From contig OZ024748.1 in the NCBI GenBank assembly GCA_964016885.1, forward strand, positions 37,171,047 to 37,235,046: a stretch of 64,000 nt of DNA, written 5' to 3'. Positions 23,657 through 38,470 of this stretch are shown here, one piece after another; position 1 is the first letter of the stretch; every line of letters begins with the position of its first letter. Below the pieces are notes generated by a model, which was not told the DNA's origin, ran no database searches, and saw only the letters and a program-made list of their open reading frames with translations. Made by a program: the position numbers and the translations under genes. Source of the stretch: Eledone cirrhosa. Its lineage: Eukaryota > Mollusca > Cephalopoda > Octopoda > Eledonidae.

Positions 23657-25583
23657 GTTAAACTACCTCTAGATCTAGTATGACAATGTCAGTGTCAGTG
23701 TTAACTACCACAAGATCTAGTATGACAATGTCAGTGTCAGTGTTAACTACCTCTAAATCTGGTATGACAATGTCCGTGTCAGTGTTAACTACCACTAGAT
23801 CTAGTATGACAATGTCAGTGTCAGTGTTAACTACCTCAAGATCTAGTGTGACAATGTTAGTGTCAGTGTTAACTACCTCTAGATCTAGTATGACAATGTC
23901 AGTGTCAGTGTTAACTACCTCTAGATCTAGTATGACAATGTCAGAGTTAACTACCTCTAGATCTAGTATGACAATGTCAGTGTCAGTGTTAACTACCTCT
24001 AGATCTAGTATGACAATGTCAGTGTCAGTGTTAACTACCTCTAGATCTAGTATGACAATGTCAGTGTCAGTGTTAACTACCTCTAGATCTAGTGTGACAA
24101 TGTCAGTGTCAGTATTAACTACCTCTAGATCTAGTATGACAATGTTAGTGTCAGTGTTAACTATCTCTAGATCTAGTGTGACAATGTTAGTGTCAGTGTT
24201 AACTACCTCTAGATATAGTATGACAATGTCAGTGTCAGTGTTAACTACCTCTAGATCTAGTATGACAATGTCAGTGTCAGTGTTAACTACCACAAGATCT
24301 AGTGTGACAATGTTAGTGTCAGTGTTAACTACCTCTAGATATAGTATGACAATGTCAGTGTCAGTGTTTACTACCTCTAGATCCAGTATGACAATCTTAG
24401 TGTCAGTGTTAACTACCACAAGATCTAGTGTGACAATGTTAGTGTCAGTGTTAACTACCTCTAGATATAGTATGACAATGTCAGTGTCAGTGTTTACTAC
24501 CTCTAGATCTAGTATGACAATGTTAGTGTCAGTGTTAACTACCTCTAGATCTAGTGTGACAATGTTAGTGTCAGTGTTAACTACCTCTAGATATAGTATG
24601 ACAATGTTAGTGTCAGTGTTAACTACCTCTAGATCTAGTATGACAATGTTAGTGTCAGTGTTAACTACCTCTAGATCTAGTGTGACAATGTTAGTGTCAG
24701 TGTTAACTACCTCCAAATAGAGTATGACAATGTCAGTGTCAGTGTTAACTACCTCTAGATCTAGTATGACAATGTCAGTGTCATGGTTAACTACCTCTAG
24801 ATCTAGTGTGACAATGTTAGTGTCAGTGTTAACTACCACTAGATCTAGTATGACAATGTCAGTGTCAGTGTTAACTACCTCTAGATCTAGTATGACAATG
24901 TTAGTGTCAGTGTTAACTACCACTAGATCTAGTATGACAATGTCAGTGTCAGGGTTAACTACCTCAAGATCTAGTGTGACAATGTTAGTGTCAGTGTTAA
25001 CTACCTCTAGATCTAGTATGACAATGTTAGTGTCAGTGTTAACTACCACTAGATCTAGTATGACAATGTCAGTGGCAGGGTTAACTACCTCAAGATCTAG
25101 TGTGACAATGTCAGTGTCAGTGTTAACTACCTCTAGATCTAGTATGACAATGTCAGTGTCAGTGTTAACTACCTCTAGATCTAGTATGACAATGTTAGTG
25201 TCAGTGTTAACTACCTCTAGATCTAGTATGACAATGTTAGTGTCAGTGTTAACTACCTCTAGATCTAGTGTGACAATGTTAGTGTCAGTGTTAACTACCT
25301 CAAGATCTAGTGTGACAATGTTAGTGTCATTGTTAACTACCTCTAGTTATAGTATGACAATGTTAGTGTCAGTGTTAACTACCTGTAGATCTAGTATGAC
25401 AATATCAGTGTCAGTGTTAACTACCTCTAGATCTAGTATGACAATGTTAGTGTCAGTGTTATCTACCTCTAGATCTAGTATGACAATGTCAGTGTTAGTG
25501 TTAACTACCTCTAGATCTAGTGAGACGATGTTAGTGTCAGTGTTAACTACCTCTAGATCTAGTATGACAATGTCAGTGTCAGT
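23657..25583. repeat. HOR block, family B, 1,927 bp (46 monomers)
   Basis: 1,927 = 44 x 42 + 36 + 43. The same length recurs at 29593 and 45534 with the same order of variants. It carries CCAAATAG (TAG at 24718-24720) where other blocks have CCAAATGG. A private GTTAGTG change lies near 25,494. Confidence 0.9.
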
Positions 25584-28500
25584 GTTAAACTACCTCTAGA
25601 TCTAGTATGACAATGTCAGTGTCAGTGTTAACTACCACAAGATCTAGTATGACAATGTCAGTGTCAGTGTTAACTACCTCTAAATCTGGTATGACAATGT
25701 CCGTGTCAGTGTTAACTACCACTAGATCTAGTATGACAATGTCAGTGTCAGTGTTAACTACCTCAAGATCTAGTGTGACAATGTTAGTGTCAGTGTTAAC
25801 TACCTCTAGATCTAGTATGACAATGTCAGTGTCAGTGTTAACTACCACTAGATCTAGTATGACAATGTCAGAGTTAACTACCTCTAGATCTAGTATGACA
25901 ATGTCAGTGTCAGTGTTAACTACCTCTAGATCTAGTATGACAATGTCAGTGTCAGTGTTAACTACCTCTAGATCTAGTATGACAATGTCAGTGTCAGTGT
26001 TAACTACCTCTAGATCTAGTGTGACAATGTCAGTGTCAGTGTTAACTACCTCTAGATCTAGTATGACAATGTTAGTGTCAGTGTTAACAATCTCTAGATC
26101 TAGTGTGACAATGTTAGTGTCAGTGTTAACTACCTCTAGATCTAGTATGACAATGTCAGTGACAGTGTTAACTACCACTAGATCTAGTATGACAATGTCA
26201 GAGTTAACTACCTCTAGATCTAGTATGACAATGTCAGTGTCAGTGTTAACTACCTCTAGATATAGTATGACAATGTCAGTGTCAGTGTTAACTACCTCTA
26301 GATCTAGTATGACAATGTCAGTGTCAGTGTTAACTACCACAAGATCTAGTGTGACAATGTTAGTGTCAGTGTTAACTACCTCTAGATATAGTATGACAAT
26401 GTCAGTGTCAGTGTTTACTACCTCTAGATCCAGTATGACAATGTTAGTGTCAGTGTTAACTACCTCTAGATCTAGTGTGACAATGTTAGTGTCAGTGTTA
26501 ACTACCTCTAGATATAGTATGACAATGTTAGTGTCAGTGTTAACTACCTCTAGATCTAGTATGACAATGTTAGTGTCAGTGTTAACTACCTCTAGATCTA
26601 GTGTGACAATGTCAGTGTCAGTGTTAACTACCTCTAGATCTAGTATGACAATGTTAGTGTCAGTGTTAACTATCTCTAGATCTAGTGTGACAATGTTAGT
26701 GTCAGTGTTAACTACCTCTAGATATAGTATGACAATGTCAGTGTCAGTGTTAACTACCTCTAGATCTAGTATGACAATGTCAGTGTCAGTGTTAACTACC
26801 TCTAGATCTAGTATGACAATGTCAGTGTCAGTGTTAACTACCTCTAGATCTAGTATGACAATGTCAGTGTCAGTGTTAACTACCACAAGATCTAGTATGA
26901 CAATGTCAGTGTCAGTGTTAACTACCTCTAAATCTGGTATGACAATGTACGTGTCAGTGTTAACTACCACTAGATCTAGTATGACAATGTCAGTGTCAGT
27001 GTTAACTACCTCAAGATCTAGTGTGACAATGTTAGTGTCAGTGTTAACTACCTCTAGATCTAGTATGACAATGTCAGTGTCAGTGTTAACTACCACTAGA
27101 TCTAGTATGTCAATGTCAGAGTTAACTACCTCTAGATCTAGTATGACAATGTCAGTGTCAGTGTTAACTACCTCTAGATCTAGTATGACAATGTCAGTGT
27201 CAGTGTTAACTACCTCTAGATCTAGTATGACAATGTCAGTGTCAGTGTTAACTACCTCTAGATCTAGTGTGACAATGTCAGTGTCAGTGCTAACTACCTC
27301 TAGATCTAGTATGACGATGTTAGTGTCAGTGTTAACTATCTCTAGATCTAGTGTGACAATGTTAGTGTCAGTGTTAACTACCTCTAGATATAGTATGACA
27401 ATGTCAGTGTCAGTGTTAACTACCTCTAGATCTAGTATGACAATGTCAGTGTCAGTGTTAACTACCACAAGATCTAGTGTGACAATGTTAGTGTCAGTGT
27501 TAACTACCTCTAGATATAGTATGACAATGTCAATGTCAGTGTTTACTACCTCTAGATCCAGTATGACAATGTTAGTGTCAGTGTTAACTACCTCTAGATC
27601 TAGTGTGACAATGTTAGTGTCAGTGTTAACTACCTCTAGATATAGTATGACAATGTTAGTGTCAGTGTTAACTACCTCTAGATCTAGTATGACAATTTTA
27701 GTGTCAGTGTTAACTACCTCTAGATCTAGTGTGACAATGTCAGTGTCAGTGTTAACTACCTCTAGATCTAGTATGACAATGTTAGTGTCAGTGTTAACTA
27801 TCTCTAGATCTAGTGTGACAATGTTAGTGTCAGTGTTAACTACCTCTAGATATAGTATGACAATGTCAGTGTCAGTGTTAACTACCTCTAGATCTAGTAT
27901 GACAATGTCAGTGTCAGTGTTAACTACCTCTAGATCTAGTATGACAATGTCAGTGTCAGTGTTAACTACCTCTAGATCTAGTATGACAATGTCAGTGTCA
28001 GTGTTAACTACCACAAGATCTAGTATGACAATGTCAGTGTCAGTCTTAACTACCTCTAAATCTGGTATGACAATGTCCGTGTCAGTGTTAACTACCACTA
28101 GATCTAGTATGACAATGTCAGTGTCAGTGTTAACTACCTCAAGATCTAGTGTGACAATGTTAGTGTCAGTGTTAACTACCTCTAGATCTAGTATGACAAT
28201 GTCAGTGTCAGTGTTAACTACCACTAGATCTAGTATGACAATGTCAGAGTTAACTACCTCTAGATCTAGTATGACAATGTCAGTGTCAGTGTTAACTACC
28301 TCTAGATCTAGTATGACAATGTTAGTGTCAGTGTTAACTATCTCTAGATCTAGTGTGACAATGTCAGTGTCAGTGTTAACTACCTCTAGATCTAGTATGA
28401 CAATGTCAGTGTCAGTGTTAACTACCACAATATCTAGTGTGACAATGTTAGTGTCAGTGTTAACTACCTCTAGATATAGTATGACAATGTCAGTGTCAGT

Positions 28501-29592
28501 GTTTACTACCTCTAGATCTAGTATGACAATGTTAGTGTCAGTGTTAACTACCTCTAGATCTAGTGTGACAATGTTAGTGTCAGTGTTAACTACCTCTAGA
28601 TATAGTATGACAATGTTAGTGTCAGTGTTAACTACCTCTAGATCTAGTATGACAATGTTAGTGTCAGTGTTAACTACCTCTAGATCTAGTGTGACAATGT
28701 TAGTGTCAGTGTTAACTACCTCCAAATGGAGTATGACAATGTCAGTGTCAGTGTTAACTACCTCTAGATCTAGTATGACAATGTCAGTGTCATGGTTAAC
28801 TACCTCTAGATCTAGTGTGACAATGTTAGTGTCAGTGTTAACTACCACTAGATCTAGTATGACAATGTCAGTGTCAGTGTTAACTACCTCTAGATCTAGT
28901 ATGACAATGTTAGTGTCAGTGTTAACTACCACTAGATCTAGTATGACAATGTCAGTATCAGGGTTAACTACCTCAAGATCTAGTGTGACAATGTTAGTGT
29001 CAGTGTTAACTACCTCTAGATCTAGTATGACAATGTTAGTGTCTGTGTTACCTACCACTAGATCTAGTATGACAATGTCAGTGGCAGGGTTAACTACCTC
29101 AAGATCTAGTGTGACAATGTCAGTGTCATTGTTAACTACCTCTAGATCTAGTATGACAATGTCAGTGTCAGTGTTAACTACCTCTAGATCTAGTATGACA
29201 ATGTTAGTGTCAGTGTTAACTACCTCTAGATCTAGTATGACAATGTTAGTGTCAGTGTTAACTACCTCTAGATCTAGTGTGACAATGTTAGTGTCAGTGT
29301 TAACTACCTCAAGATCTAGTGTGACAATGTTAGTGTCATTGTTAACTACCTCTAGTTATAGTATGACAATGTTAGTGTCAGTGTTAACTACCTGTAGATC
29401 TAGTATGACAATATCAGTGTCAGTGTTAACTACCTCTAGATCTAGTATGACAATGTTAGTGTCAGTGTTATCTACCTCTAGATCTAGTATGACAATGTCA
29501 GTGTCAGTGTTAACTACCTCTAGATCTAGTGAGACGATGTTAGTGTCAGTGTTAACTACCTCTAGATCTAGTATGACAATGTCAGTGTCAGT
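25584..29592. repeat. HOR block, family B, 4,009 bp (96 monomers)
   Basis: Length fits 96 monomers with four 36-bp units, and four are present (near 25.87, 26.20, 27.11 and 28.25 kb). Internally the head-type succession ACCACAAG then AAATCTGG recurs near 26.88 and 28.01 kb without a 43-bp unit, so it is three fused sub-blocks. The CCAAATGG form is present near 28,722. A GTTACCTACC variant near 29,048 recurs near 44,990. Confidence 0.87.
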
Positions 29593-31519
29593 GTTAAACT
29601 ACCTCTAGATCTAGTATGACAATGTCAGTGTCAGTGTTAACTACCACAAGATCTAGTATGACAATGTCAGTGTCAGTGTTAACTACCTCTAAATCTGGTA
29701 TGACAATGTCCGTGTCAGTGTTAACTACCACTAGATCTAGTATGACAATGTCAGTGTCAGTGTTAACTACCTCAAGATCTAGTGTGACAATGTTAGTGTC
29801 AGTGTTAACTACCTCTAGATCTAGTATGACAATGTCAGTGTCAGTGTTAACTACCACTAGATCTAGTATGACAATGTCAGAGTTAACTACCTCTAGATCT
29901 AGTATGACAATGTCAGTGTCAGTGTTAACTACCTCTAGATCTAGTATGACAATGTCAGTGTCAGTGTTAACTACCTCTAGATCTAGTATGACAATGTCAG
30001 TGTCAGTGTTAACTACCTCTAGATCTAGTGTGACAATGTCAGTGTCAGTGTTAACTACCTCTAGATCTAGTATGACAATGTTAGTGTCAGTGTTAACTAT
30101 CTCTAGATCTAGTGTGACAATGTTAGTGTCAGTGTTAACTACCTCTAGATATAGTATGACAATGTCAGTGTCAGTGTTAACTACCTCTAGATCTAGTATG
30201 ACAATGTCAGTGTCAGTGTTAACTACCACAAGATCTAGTGTGACAATGTTAGTGTCAGTGTTAACTACCTCTAGATATAGTATGACAATGTCAGTGTCAG
30301 TGTTTACTACCTCTAGATCCAGTATGACAATGTTAGTGTCAGTGTTAACTACCACAAGATCTAGTGTGACAATGTTAGTGTCAGTGTTAACTACCTCTAG
30401 ATATAGTATGACAATGTCAGTGTCAGTGTTTACTACCTCTAGATCTAGTATGACAATGTTAGTGTCAGTGTTAACTACCTCTAGATCTAGTGTGACAATG
30501 TTAGTGTCAGTGTTAACTACCTCTAGATATAGTATGACAATGTTAGTGTCAGTGTTAACTACCTCTAGATCTAGTATGACAATGTTAGTGTCAGTGTTAA
30601 CTACCTCTAGATCTAGTGTGACAATGTTAGTGTCAGTGTTAACTACCTCCAAATAGAGTATGACAATGTCAGTGTCAGTGTTAACTACCTCTAGATCTAG
30701 TATGACAATGTCAGTGTCATGGTTAACTACCTCTAGATCTAGTGTGACAATGTTAGTGTCAGTGTTAACTACCACTAGATCTAGTATGACAATGTCAGTG
30801 TCAGTGTTAACTACCTCTAGATCTAGTATGACAATGTTAGTGTCAGTGTTAACTACCACTAGATCTAGTATGACAATGTCAGTGTCAGGGTTAACTACCT
30901 CAAGATCTAGTGTGACAATGTTAGTGTCAGTGTTAACTACCTCTAGATCTAGTATGATAATGTTAGTGTCAGTGTTAACTACCACTAGATCTAGTATGAC
31001 AATGTCAGTGGCAGGGTTAACTACCTCAAGATCTAGTGTGACAATGTCAGTGTCAGTGTTAACTACCTCTAGATCTAGTATGACAATGTCAGTGTCAGTG
31101 TTAACTACCTCTAGATCTAGTATGACAATGTTAGTGTCAGTGTTAACTACCTCTAGATCTAGTATGACAATGTTAGTGTCAGTGTTAACTACCTCTAGAT
31201 CTAGTGTGACAATGTTAGTGTCAGTGTTAACTACCTCAAGATCTAGTGTGACAATGTTAGTGTCATTGTTAACTACCTCTAGTTATAGTATGACAATGTT
31301 AGTGTCAGTGTTAACTACCTGTAGATCTAGTATGACGATATCAGTGTCAGTGTTAACTATCTCTAGATCTAGTATGACAATGTTAGTGTCAGTGTTATCT
31401 ACCTCTAGATCTAGTATGACAATGTCAGTGTCAGTGTTAACTACCTCTAGATCTAGTGAGACGATGTTAGTGTCAGTGTTAACTACCTCTAGATCTAGTA
31501 TGACAATGTCAGTGTCAGT
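29593..31519. repeat. HOR block, family B, 1,927 bp (46 monomers)
   Basis: Same length and variant order as the blocks at 23657 and 45534, including CCAAATAG (TAG at 30654-30656). It adds an ATGATAATG variant near 30,957, shared with later blocks at about 32,554, 46,895, 49,616, 53,217 and 57,437. Confidence 0.9.
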
Positions 31520-33116
31520 GTTAAACTACCTCTAGATCTAGTATGACAATGTCAGTGTCAGTGTTAACTACCACAAGATCTAGTATGACAATGTCAGTGT
31601 CAGTGTTAACTACCTCTAAATCTGGTATGACAATGTCCGTGTCAGTGTTAACTACCACTAGATCTAGTATGACAATGTCAGTGTCAGTGTTAACTACCTC
31701 AAGATCTAGTGTGACAATGTTAGTGTCAGTGTTAACTACCTCTAGATATAGTATGACAATGTCAGTGTCAGTGTTAACTACCTCTAGATCTAGTATGACA
31801 ATGTCAGTGTCAGTGTTAACTACCACAAGATCTAGTGTGACAATGTTAGTGTCAGTGTTAACTACCTCTAGATATAGTATGACAATGTCAGTGTCAGTGT
31901 TTACTACCTCTAGATCCAGTATGACAATGTTAGTGTCAGTGTTAACTACCACACGATCTAGTGTGACAATGTTAGTGTCAGTGTTAACTACCTCTAGATA
32001 TAGTATGACAATGTCAGTGTCAGTGTTTACTACCTCTAGATCTAGTATGACAATGTTAGTGTCAGTGTTAACTACCTCTAGATCTAGTGTGACAATGTTA
32101 GTGTCAGTGTTAACTACCTCTAGATATAGTATGACAATGTTAGTGTCAGTGTTAACTACCTCTAGATCTAGTATGACAATGTTAGTGTCAGTGTTAACTA
32201 CCTCTAGATCTAGTGTGACAATGTTAGTGTCAGTGTTAACTACCTCCAAATAGAGTATGACAATGTCAGTGTCAGTGTTAACTACCTCTAGATCTAGTAT
32301 GACAATGTCAGTGTCATGGTTAACTACCTCTAGATCTAGTGTGACAATGTTAGTGTCAGTGTTAACTACCACTAGATCTAGTATGACAATGTCAGTGTCA
32401 GTGTTAACTACCTCTAGATCTAGTATGACAATGTTAGTGTCAGTGTTAACTACCACTAGATCTAGTATGACAATGTCAGTGTCAGGGTTAACTACCTCAA
32501 GATCTAGTGTGACAATGTTAGTGTCAGTGTTAACTACCTCTAGATCTAGTATGATAATGTTAGTGTCAGTGTTAACTACCACTAGATCTAGTATGACAAT
32601 GTCAGTGGCAGGGTTAACTACCTCAAGATCTAGTGTGACAATGTCAGTGTCAGTGTTAACTACCTCTAGATCTAGTATGACAATGTCAGTGTCAGTGTTA
32701 ACTACCTCTAGATCTAGTATGACAATGTTAGTGTCAGTGTTAACTACCTCTAGATCTAGTATGACAATGTTAGTGTCAGTGTTAACTACCTCTAGATCTA
32801 GTGTGACAATGTTAGTGTCAGTGTTAACTACCTCAAGATCTAGTGTGACAATGTTAGTGTCATTGTTAACTACCTCAAGTTATAGTATGACAATGTTAGT
32901 GTCAGTGTTAACTACCTGTAGATCTAGTATGACAATATCAGTGTCAGTGTTAACTACCTCTAGATCTAGTATGACAATGTTAGTGTCAGTGTTATCTACC
33001 TCTAGATCTAGTATGACAATGTCAGTGTCAGTGTTAACTACCTCTAGATCTAGTGAGACGATGTTAGTGTCAGTGTTAACTACCTCTAGATCTAGTATGA
33101 CAATGTCAGTGTCAGT
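31520..33116. repeat. HOR block, family B, 1,597 bp (38 monomers), internal deletion
   Basis: 1,597 = 37 x 42 + 43. It matches the 1,927-bp block except that eight consecutive monomers, including the only 36-bp unit, are missing after the fifth (330 = 7 x 42 + 36). After the CCTCAAG unit it goes straight to an AGATATAG unit near 31,745. CCAAATAG (TAG at 32251-32253) and ATGATAATG are kept. It has a private ACACGATC change near 31,950. Confidence 0.9.
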
Positions 33117-35331
33117 GTTAAACTACCTCTAGATCTAGTATGACAATGTCAGTGTCAGTGTTAACTACCACAAGATCTAGTATGACAATGTCAGTGTCAG
33201 TGTTAACTACCTCTAAATCTGGTATGACAATGTCCGTGTCAGTGTTAACTACCACTAGATCTAGTATGACAATGTTAGTGTCAGTGTTAACTACCTCTAG
33301 ATCTAGTATGACAATGTCAGTGTCAGTGTTAACTACCACTAGATCTAGTATGACAATGTCAGAGTTAACTACCTCTAGATCTAGTATGACAATGTCAGTG
33401 TCAGTGTTAACTACCTCTAGATCTAGTATGACAATGTCAGTGTCAGTGTTAACTACCTCTAGATCTAGTATGACAATGTCAGTGTCAGTGTTACCTACCT
33501 CTAGATCTAGTGTGACAATGTCAGTGTCAGTGTTAACTACCTCTAGATCTAGTATGACAATGTTAGTGTCAGTGTTAACTATCTCTAGATCTAGTGTGAC
33601 AATGTTAGTGTCAGTGTTAACTACCTCTAGATATAGTATGACAATGTCAGTGTCAGTGTTAACTACCTCTAGATCTAGTATGACAATGTCAGTGTCAGTG
33701 TTAACTACCACAAGATCTAGTGTGACAATGTTAGTGTCAGTGTTAACTACCTCTAGATATAGTATGACAATGTCAGTGTCAGTGTTTACTACCTCTAGAT
33801 CCAGTATGACAATGTTAGTGTCAGTGTTAACTACCTCTAGATCTAGTGTGACAATGTTAGTGTCAGTGTTAACTACCTCTAGATATAGTATGACAATGTT
33901 AGTGTCAGTGTTAACTACCTCTAGATCTAGTATGACAATGTTAGTGTCAGTGTTAACTACCTCTAGATCTAGTGTGACAATGTCAGTGTCAGTGTTAACT
34001 ACCTCTAGATCTAGTATGACAATGTTAGTGTCAGTGTTAACTATCTCTAGATCTAGTGTGACAATGTTAGTGTCAGTGTTAACTACCTCTAGATATAGTA
34101 TGACAATGTCAGTGTCAGTGTTAACTACCTCTAGATCTAGTATGACAATGTCAGTGTCAGTGTTAACTACCTCTAGATCTAGTATGACAATGTCAGTGTC
34201 AGTGTTAACTACCTCTAGATCTAGTATGACAATGTCAGTGTCAGTGTTAACTACCACAAGATCTAGTATGACAATGTCAGTGTCAGTGTTAACTACCTCT
34301 AAATCTGGTATGACAATGTACGTGTCAGTGTTAACTACCACTAGATCTAGTATGACAATGTCAGTGTCAGTGTTAACTACCTCAAGATCTAGTGTGACAA
34401 TGTTAGTGTCAGTGTTAACTACCTCTAGATCTAGTATGACAATGTCAGTGTCAGTGTTAACTACCACTAGATCTAGTATGTCAATGTCAGAGTTAACTAC
34501 CTCTAGATCTAGTATGACAATGTCAGTGTCAGTGTTAACTACCTCTAGATCTAGTATGACAATGTCAGTGTCAGTGTTAACTACCTCTAGATCTAGTATG
34601 ACAATGTCAGTGTCAGTGTTAACTACCTCTAGATCTAGTGTGACAATGTCAGTGTCAGTGTTAACTACCTCTAGATCTAGTATGACAATGTTAGTGTCAG
34701 TGTTAACTATCTCTAGATCTAGTGTGACAATGTTAGTGTCAGTGTTAACTACCTCTAGATATAGTATGACAATGTCAGTGTCAGTGTTAACTACCTCTAG
34801 ATCTAGTATGACAATGTCAGTGTCAGTGTTAACTACCACAATATCTAGTGTGACAATGTTAGTGTCAGTGTTAACTACCTCTAGATCTAGTATGACAATG
34901 TCAGTGTCAGTGTTAACTACCTCTAGATCTAGTATGACAATGTTAGTGTCAGTGTTAACTACCTCTAGATCTAGTATGACAATGTTAGTGTCAGTGTTAA
35001 CTACCTCTAGATCTAGTGTGACAATGTTAGTGTCAGTGTTAACTACCTCAAGATCTAGTGTGACAATGTTAGTGTCATTGTTAACTACCTCTAGTTATAG
35101 TATGACAATGTTAGTGTCAGTGTTAACTACCTGTAGATCTAGTATGACAATATCAGTGTCAGTGTTAACTACCTCTAGATCTAGTATGACAATGTTAGTG
35201 TCAGTGTTATCTACCTCTAGATCTAGTATGACAATGTCAGTGTCAGTGTTAACTACCTCTAGATCTAGTGAGACGATGTTAGTGTCAGTGTTAACTACCT
35301 CTAGATCTAGTATGACAATGTCAGTGTCAGT
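33117..35331. repeat. HOR block, family B, 2,215 bp (53 monomers)
   Basis: Fits 53 monomers with two 36-bp units, one TCAGAG and one preceded by ATGTCAATG (near 34.48 kb). The head is one monomer short: the CCTCAAG-GTG unit is missing near 33,285. The second head-type succession near 34.25 kb has TACGTG in place of TCCGTG, which recurs in most later blocks. Confidence 0.86.
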
Positions 35332-38300
35332 GTTAAACTACCTCTAGATCTAGTATGACAATGTCAGTGTCAGTGTTAACTACCACAAGATCTAGTATGA
35401 CAATGTCAGTGTCAGTGTTAACTACCTCTAAATCTGGTATGACAATGTCCGTGTCAGTGTTAACTACCACTAGATCTAGTATGACAATGTCAGTGTCAGT
35501 GTTAACTACCTCAAGATCTAGTGTGACAATGTTAGTGTCAGTGTTAACTACCTCTAGATCTAGTATGACAATGTCAGTGTCAGTGTTAACTACCACTAGA
35601 TCTAGTATGACAATGTCAGAGTTAACTACCTCTAGATCTAGTATGACAATGTCAGTGTCAGTGTTAACTACCTCTAGATCTAGTATGACAATGTCAGTGT
35701 CAGTGTTAACTACCTCTAGATCTAGTATGACAATGTCAGTGTCAGTGTTAACTACCTCTAGATCTAGAGTGACAATGTCAGTGTCAGTGTTAACTACCTC
35801 TAGATCTAGTATGACAATGTTAGTGTCAGTGTTAACTATCTCTAGATCTAGTGTGACAATGTTAGTGTCAGTGTTAACTACCTCTAGATATAGTATGACA
35901 ATGTCAGTGTCAGTGTTAACTACCTCTAGATCTAGTATGACAATGTCAGTGTCAGTGTTAACTACCACAAGATCTAGTGTGACAACGTTAGTGTCAGTGT
36001 TAACTACCTCTAGATATAGTATGACAATGTCAGTGTCAGTGTTTACTACCTCTAGATCCAGTATGACAATGTTAGTGTCAGTGTTAACTACCTCTAGATC
36101 TAGTGTGACAATGTTAGTGTCAGTGTTAACTACCTCTAGATATAGTATGACAATGTTAGTGTCAGTGTTAACTACCTCTAGATCTAGTATGACAATGTTA
36201 GTGTCAGTGTTAACTACCTCTAGATCTAGTGTGACAATGTCAGTGTCAGTGTTAACTACCTCTAGATCTAGTATGACAATGTTAGTGTCAGTGTTAACTA
36301 TCTCTAGATCTAGTGTGACAATGTTAGTGTCAGTGTTAACTACCTCTAGATATAGTATGACAATGTCAGTGTCAGTGTTAACTACCTCTAGATCTAGTAT
36401 GACAATGTCAGTGTCAGTGTTAACTACCTCTAGATCTAGTATGACAATGTCAGTGTCAGTGTTAACTACCTCTAGATCTAGTATGACAATGTCAGTGTCA
36501 GTGTTAACTACCACAAGATCTAGTATGACAATGTCAGTGTCAGTGTTAACTACCTCTAAATCTGGTATGACAATGTACGTGTCAGTGTTAACTACCACTA
36601 GATCTAGTATGACAATGTCAGTGTCAGTGTTAACTACCTCAAGATCTAGTGTGACAATGTTAGTGTCAGTGTTAACTACCTCTAGATCTAGTATGACAAT
36701 GTCAGTGTCAGTGTTAACTACCACTAGATCTAGTATGTCAATGTCAGAGTTAACTACCTCTAGATCTAGTATGACAATGTCAGTGTCAGTGTTAACTACC
36801 TCTAGATCTAGTATGACAATGTCAGTGTCAGTGTTAACTACCTCTAGATCTAGTATGACAATGTCAGTGTCAGTGTTAACTACCTCTAGATCTAGTGTGA
36901 CAATGTCAGTGTCAGTGTTAACTACCTCTAGATCTAGTATGACAATGTTAGTGTCAGTGTTAACTATCTCTAGATCTAGTGTGACAATGTTAGTGTCAGT
37001 GTTAACTACCTCTAGATATAGTATGACAATGTCAGTGTCAGTGTTAACTACCTCTAGATCTAGTATGACAATGTCAGTGTCAGTGTTAACTACCACAATA
37101 TCTAGTGTGACAATGTTAGTGTCAGTGTTAACTACCTCTAGATATAGTATGACAATGTCAGTGTCAGTGTTTACTACCTCTAGATCTAGTATGACAATGT
37201 TAGTGTCAGTGTTAACTACCTCTAGATCTAGTGTGACAATGTTTGTGTCAGTGTTAACTACCACTAGATCTAGTATGACAATGTCAGTGTCAGGGTTAAC
37301 TACCTCAAGATCTAGTGTGACAGTGTTAGTGTCAGTGTTAACTACCTCTAGATCTAGTATGACAATGTTAGTGTCAGTGTTAACTACCACTAGATCTAGT
37401 ATGACAATGTCAGTGGCAGGGTTAACTACCTCAAGATCTAGTGTGACAATGTCAGTGTCAGTGTTAACTACCTCTAGATCTAGTATGACAATGTCAGTGT
37501 CAGTGTTAACTACCTCTAGATCTAGTATGACAATGTTAGTGTCAGTGTTAACTACCTCTAGATCTAGTATGACAATGTTAGTGTCAGTGTTAACTACCTC
37601 TAGATCTAGTGTGACAATGTTAGTGTCAGTGTTAACTACCTCTAGATATAGTATGACAATGTCAGTGTCAGTGTTAACTACCTCTAGATCTAGTATGACA
37701 ATGTCAGTGTCAGTGTTAACTACCTCTAGATCTAGTATGACAATGTCAGTGTCAGTGTTAACTACCTCTAGATCTAGTATGACAATGTCAGTGTCAGTGT
37801 TAACTACCACAAGATCTAGTATGACAATGTCAGTGTCAGTGTTAACTACCTCTAAATCTGGTATGACAATGTACGTGTCAGTGTTAACTACCACTAGATC
37901 TAGTATGACAATGTCAGTGTCAGTGTTAACTACCTCAAGATCTAGTGTGACAATGTTAGTGTCAGTGTTAACTACCTCTAGATCTAGTATGACAATGTCA
38001 GTGTCAGTGTTAACTACCACAAGATCTAGTATGACAATGTCAGTGTCAGTGTTAACTACCTCTAAATCTGGTATGACAATGTACGTGTCAGTGTTAACTA
38101 CCACTAGATCTAGTATGACAATGTTAGTGTCAGTGTTAACTACCTCTAGATCTAGTGTGACAATGTTAGTGTCAGTGTTAACTACCTCAAGATCTAGTGT
38201 GACAATGTTAGTGTCATTGTTAACTACCTCTAGTTATAGTATGACAATGTTAGTGTCAGTGTTAACTACCTGTAGATCTAGTATGACAATATCAGTGTCA

Positions 38301-38470
38301 GTGTTAACTACCTCTAGATCTAGTAGGACAATGTTAGTGTCAGTGTTATCTACCTCTAGATCTAGTATGACAATGTCAGTGTCAGTGTTAACTACCTCTA
38401 GATCTAGTGAGACGATGTTAGTGTCAGTGTTAACTACCTCTAGATCTAGTATGACAATGTCAGTGTCAGT
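35332..38470. repeat. HOR block, family B, 3,139 bp (75 monomers)
   Basis: Fits 75 monomers with two 36-bp units. Near its end the ACCACAAG, AAATCTGG and TACGTG succession appears twice in close order (about 37.80 and 38.02 kb), a local reduplication. Variants TGTTTGTG (near 37,240), GACAGTG (near 37,320) and TAGGACA (near 38,325) recur in the next block, which is largely a copy of this one. Confidence 0.86.
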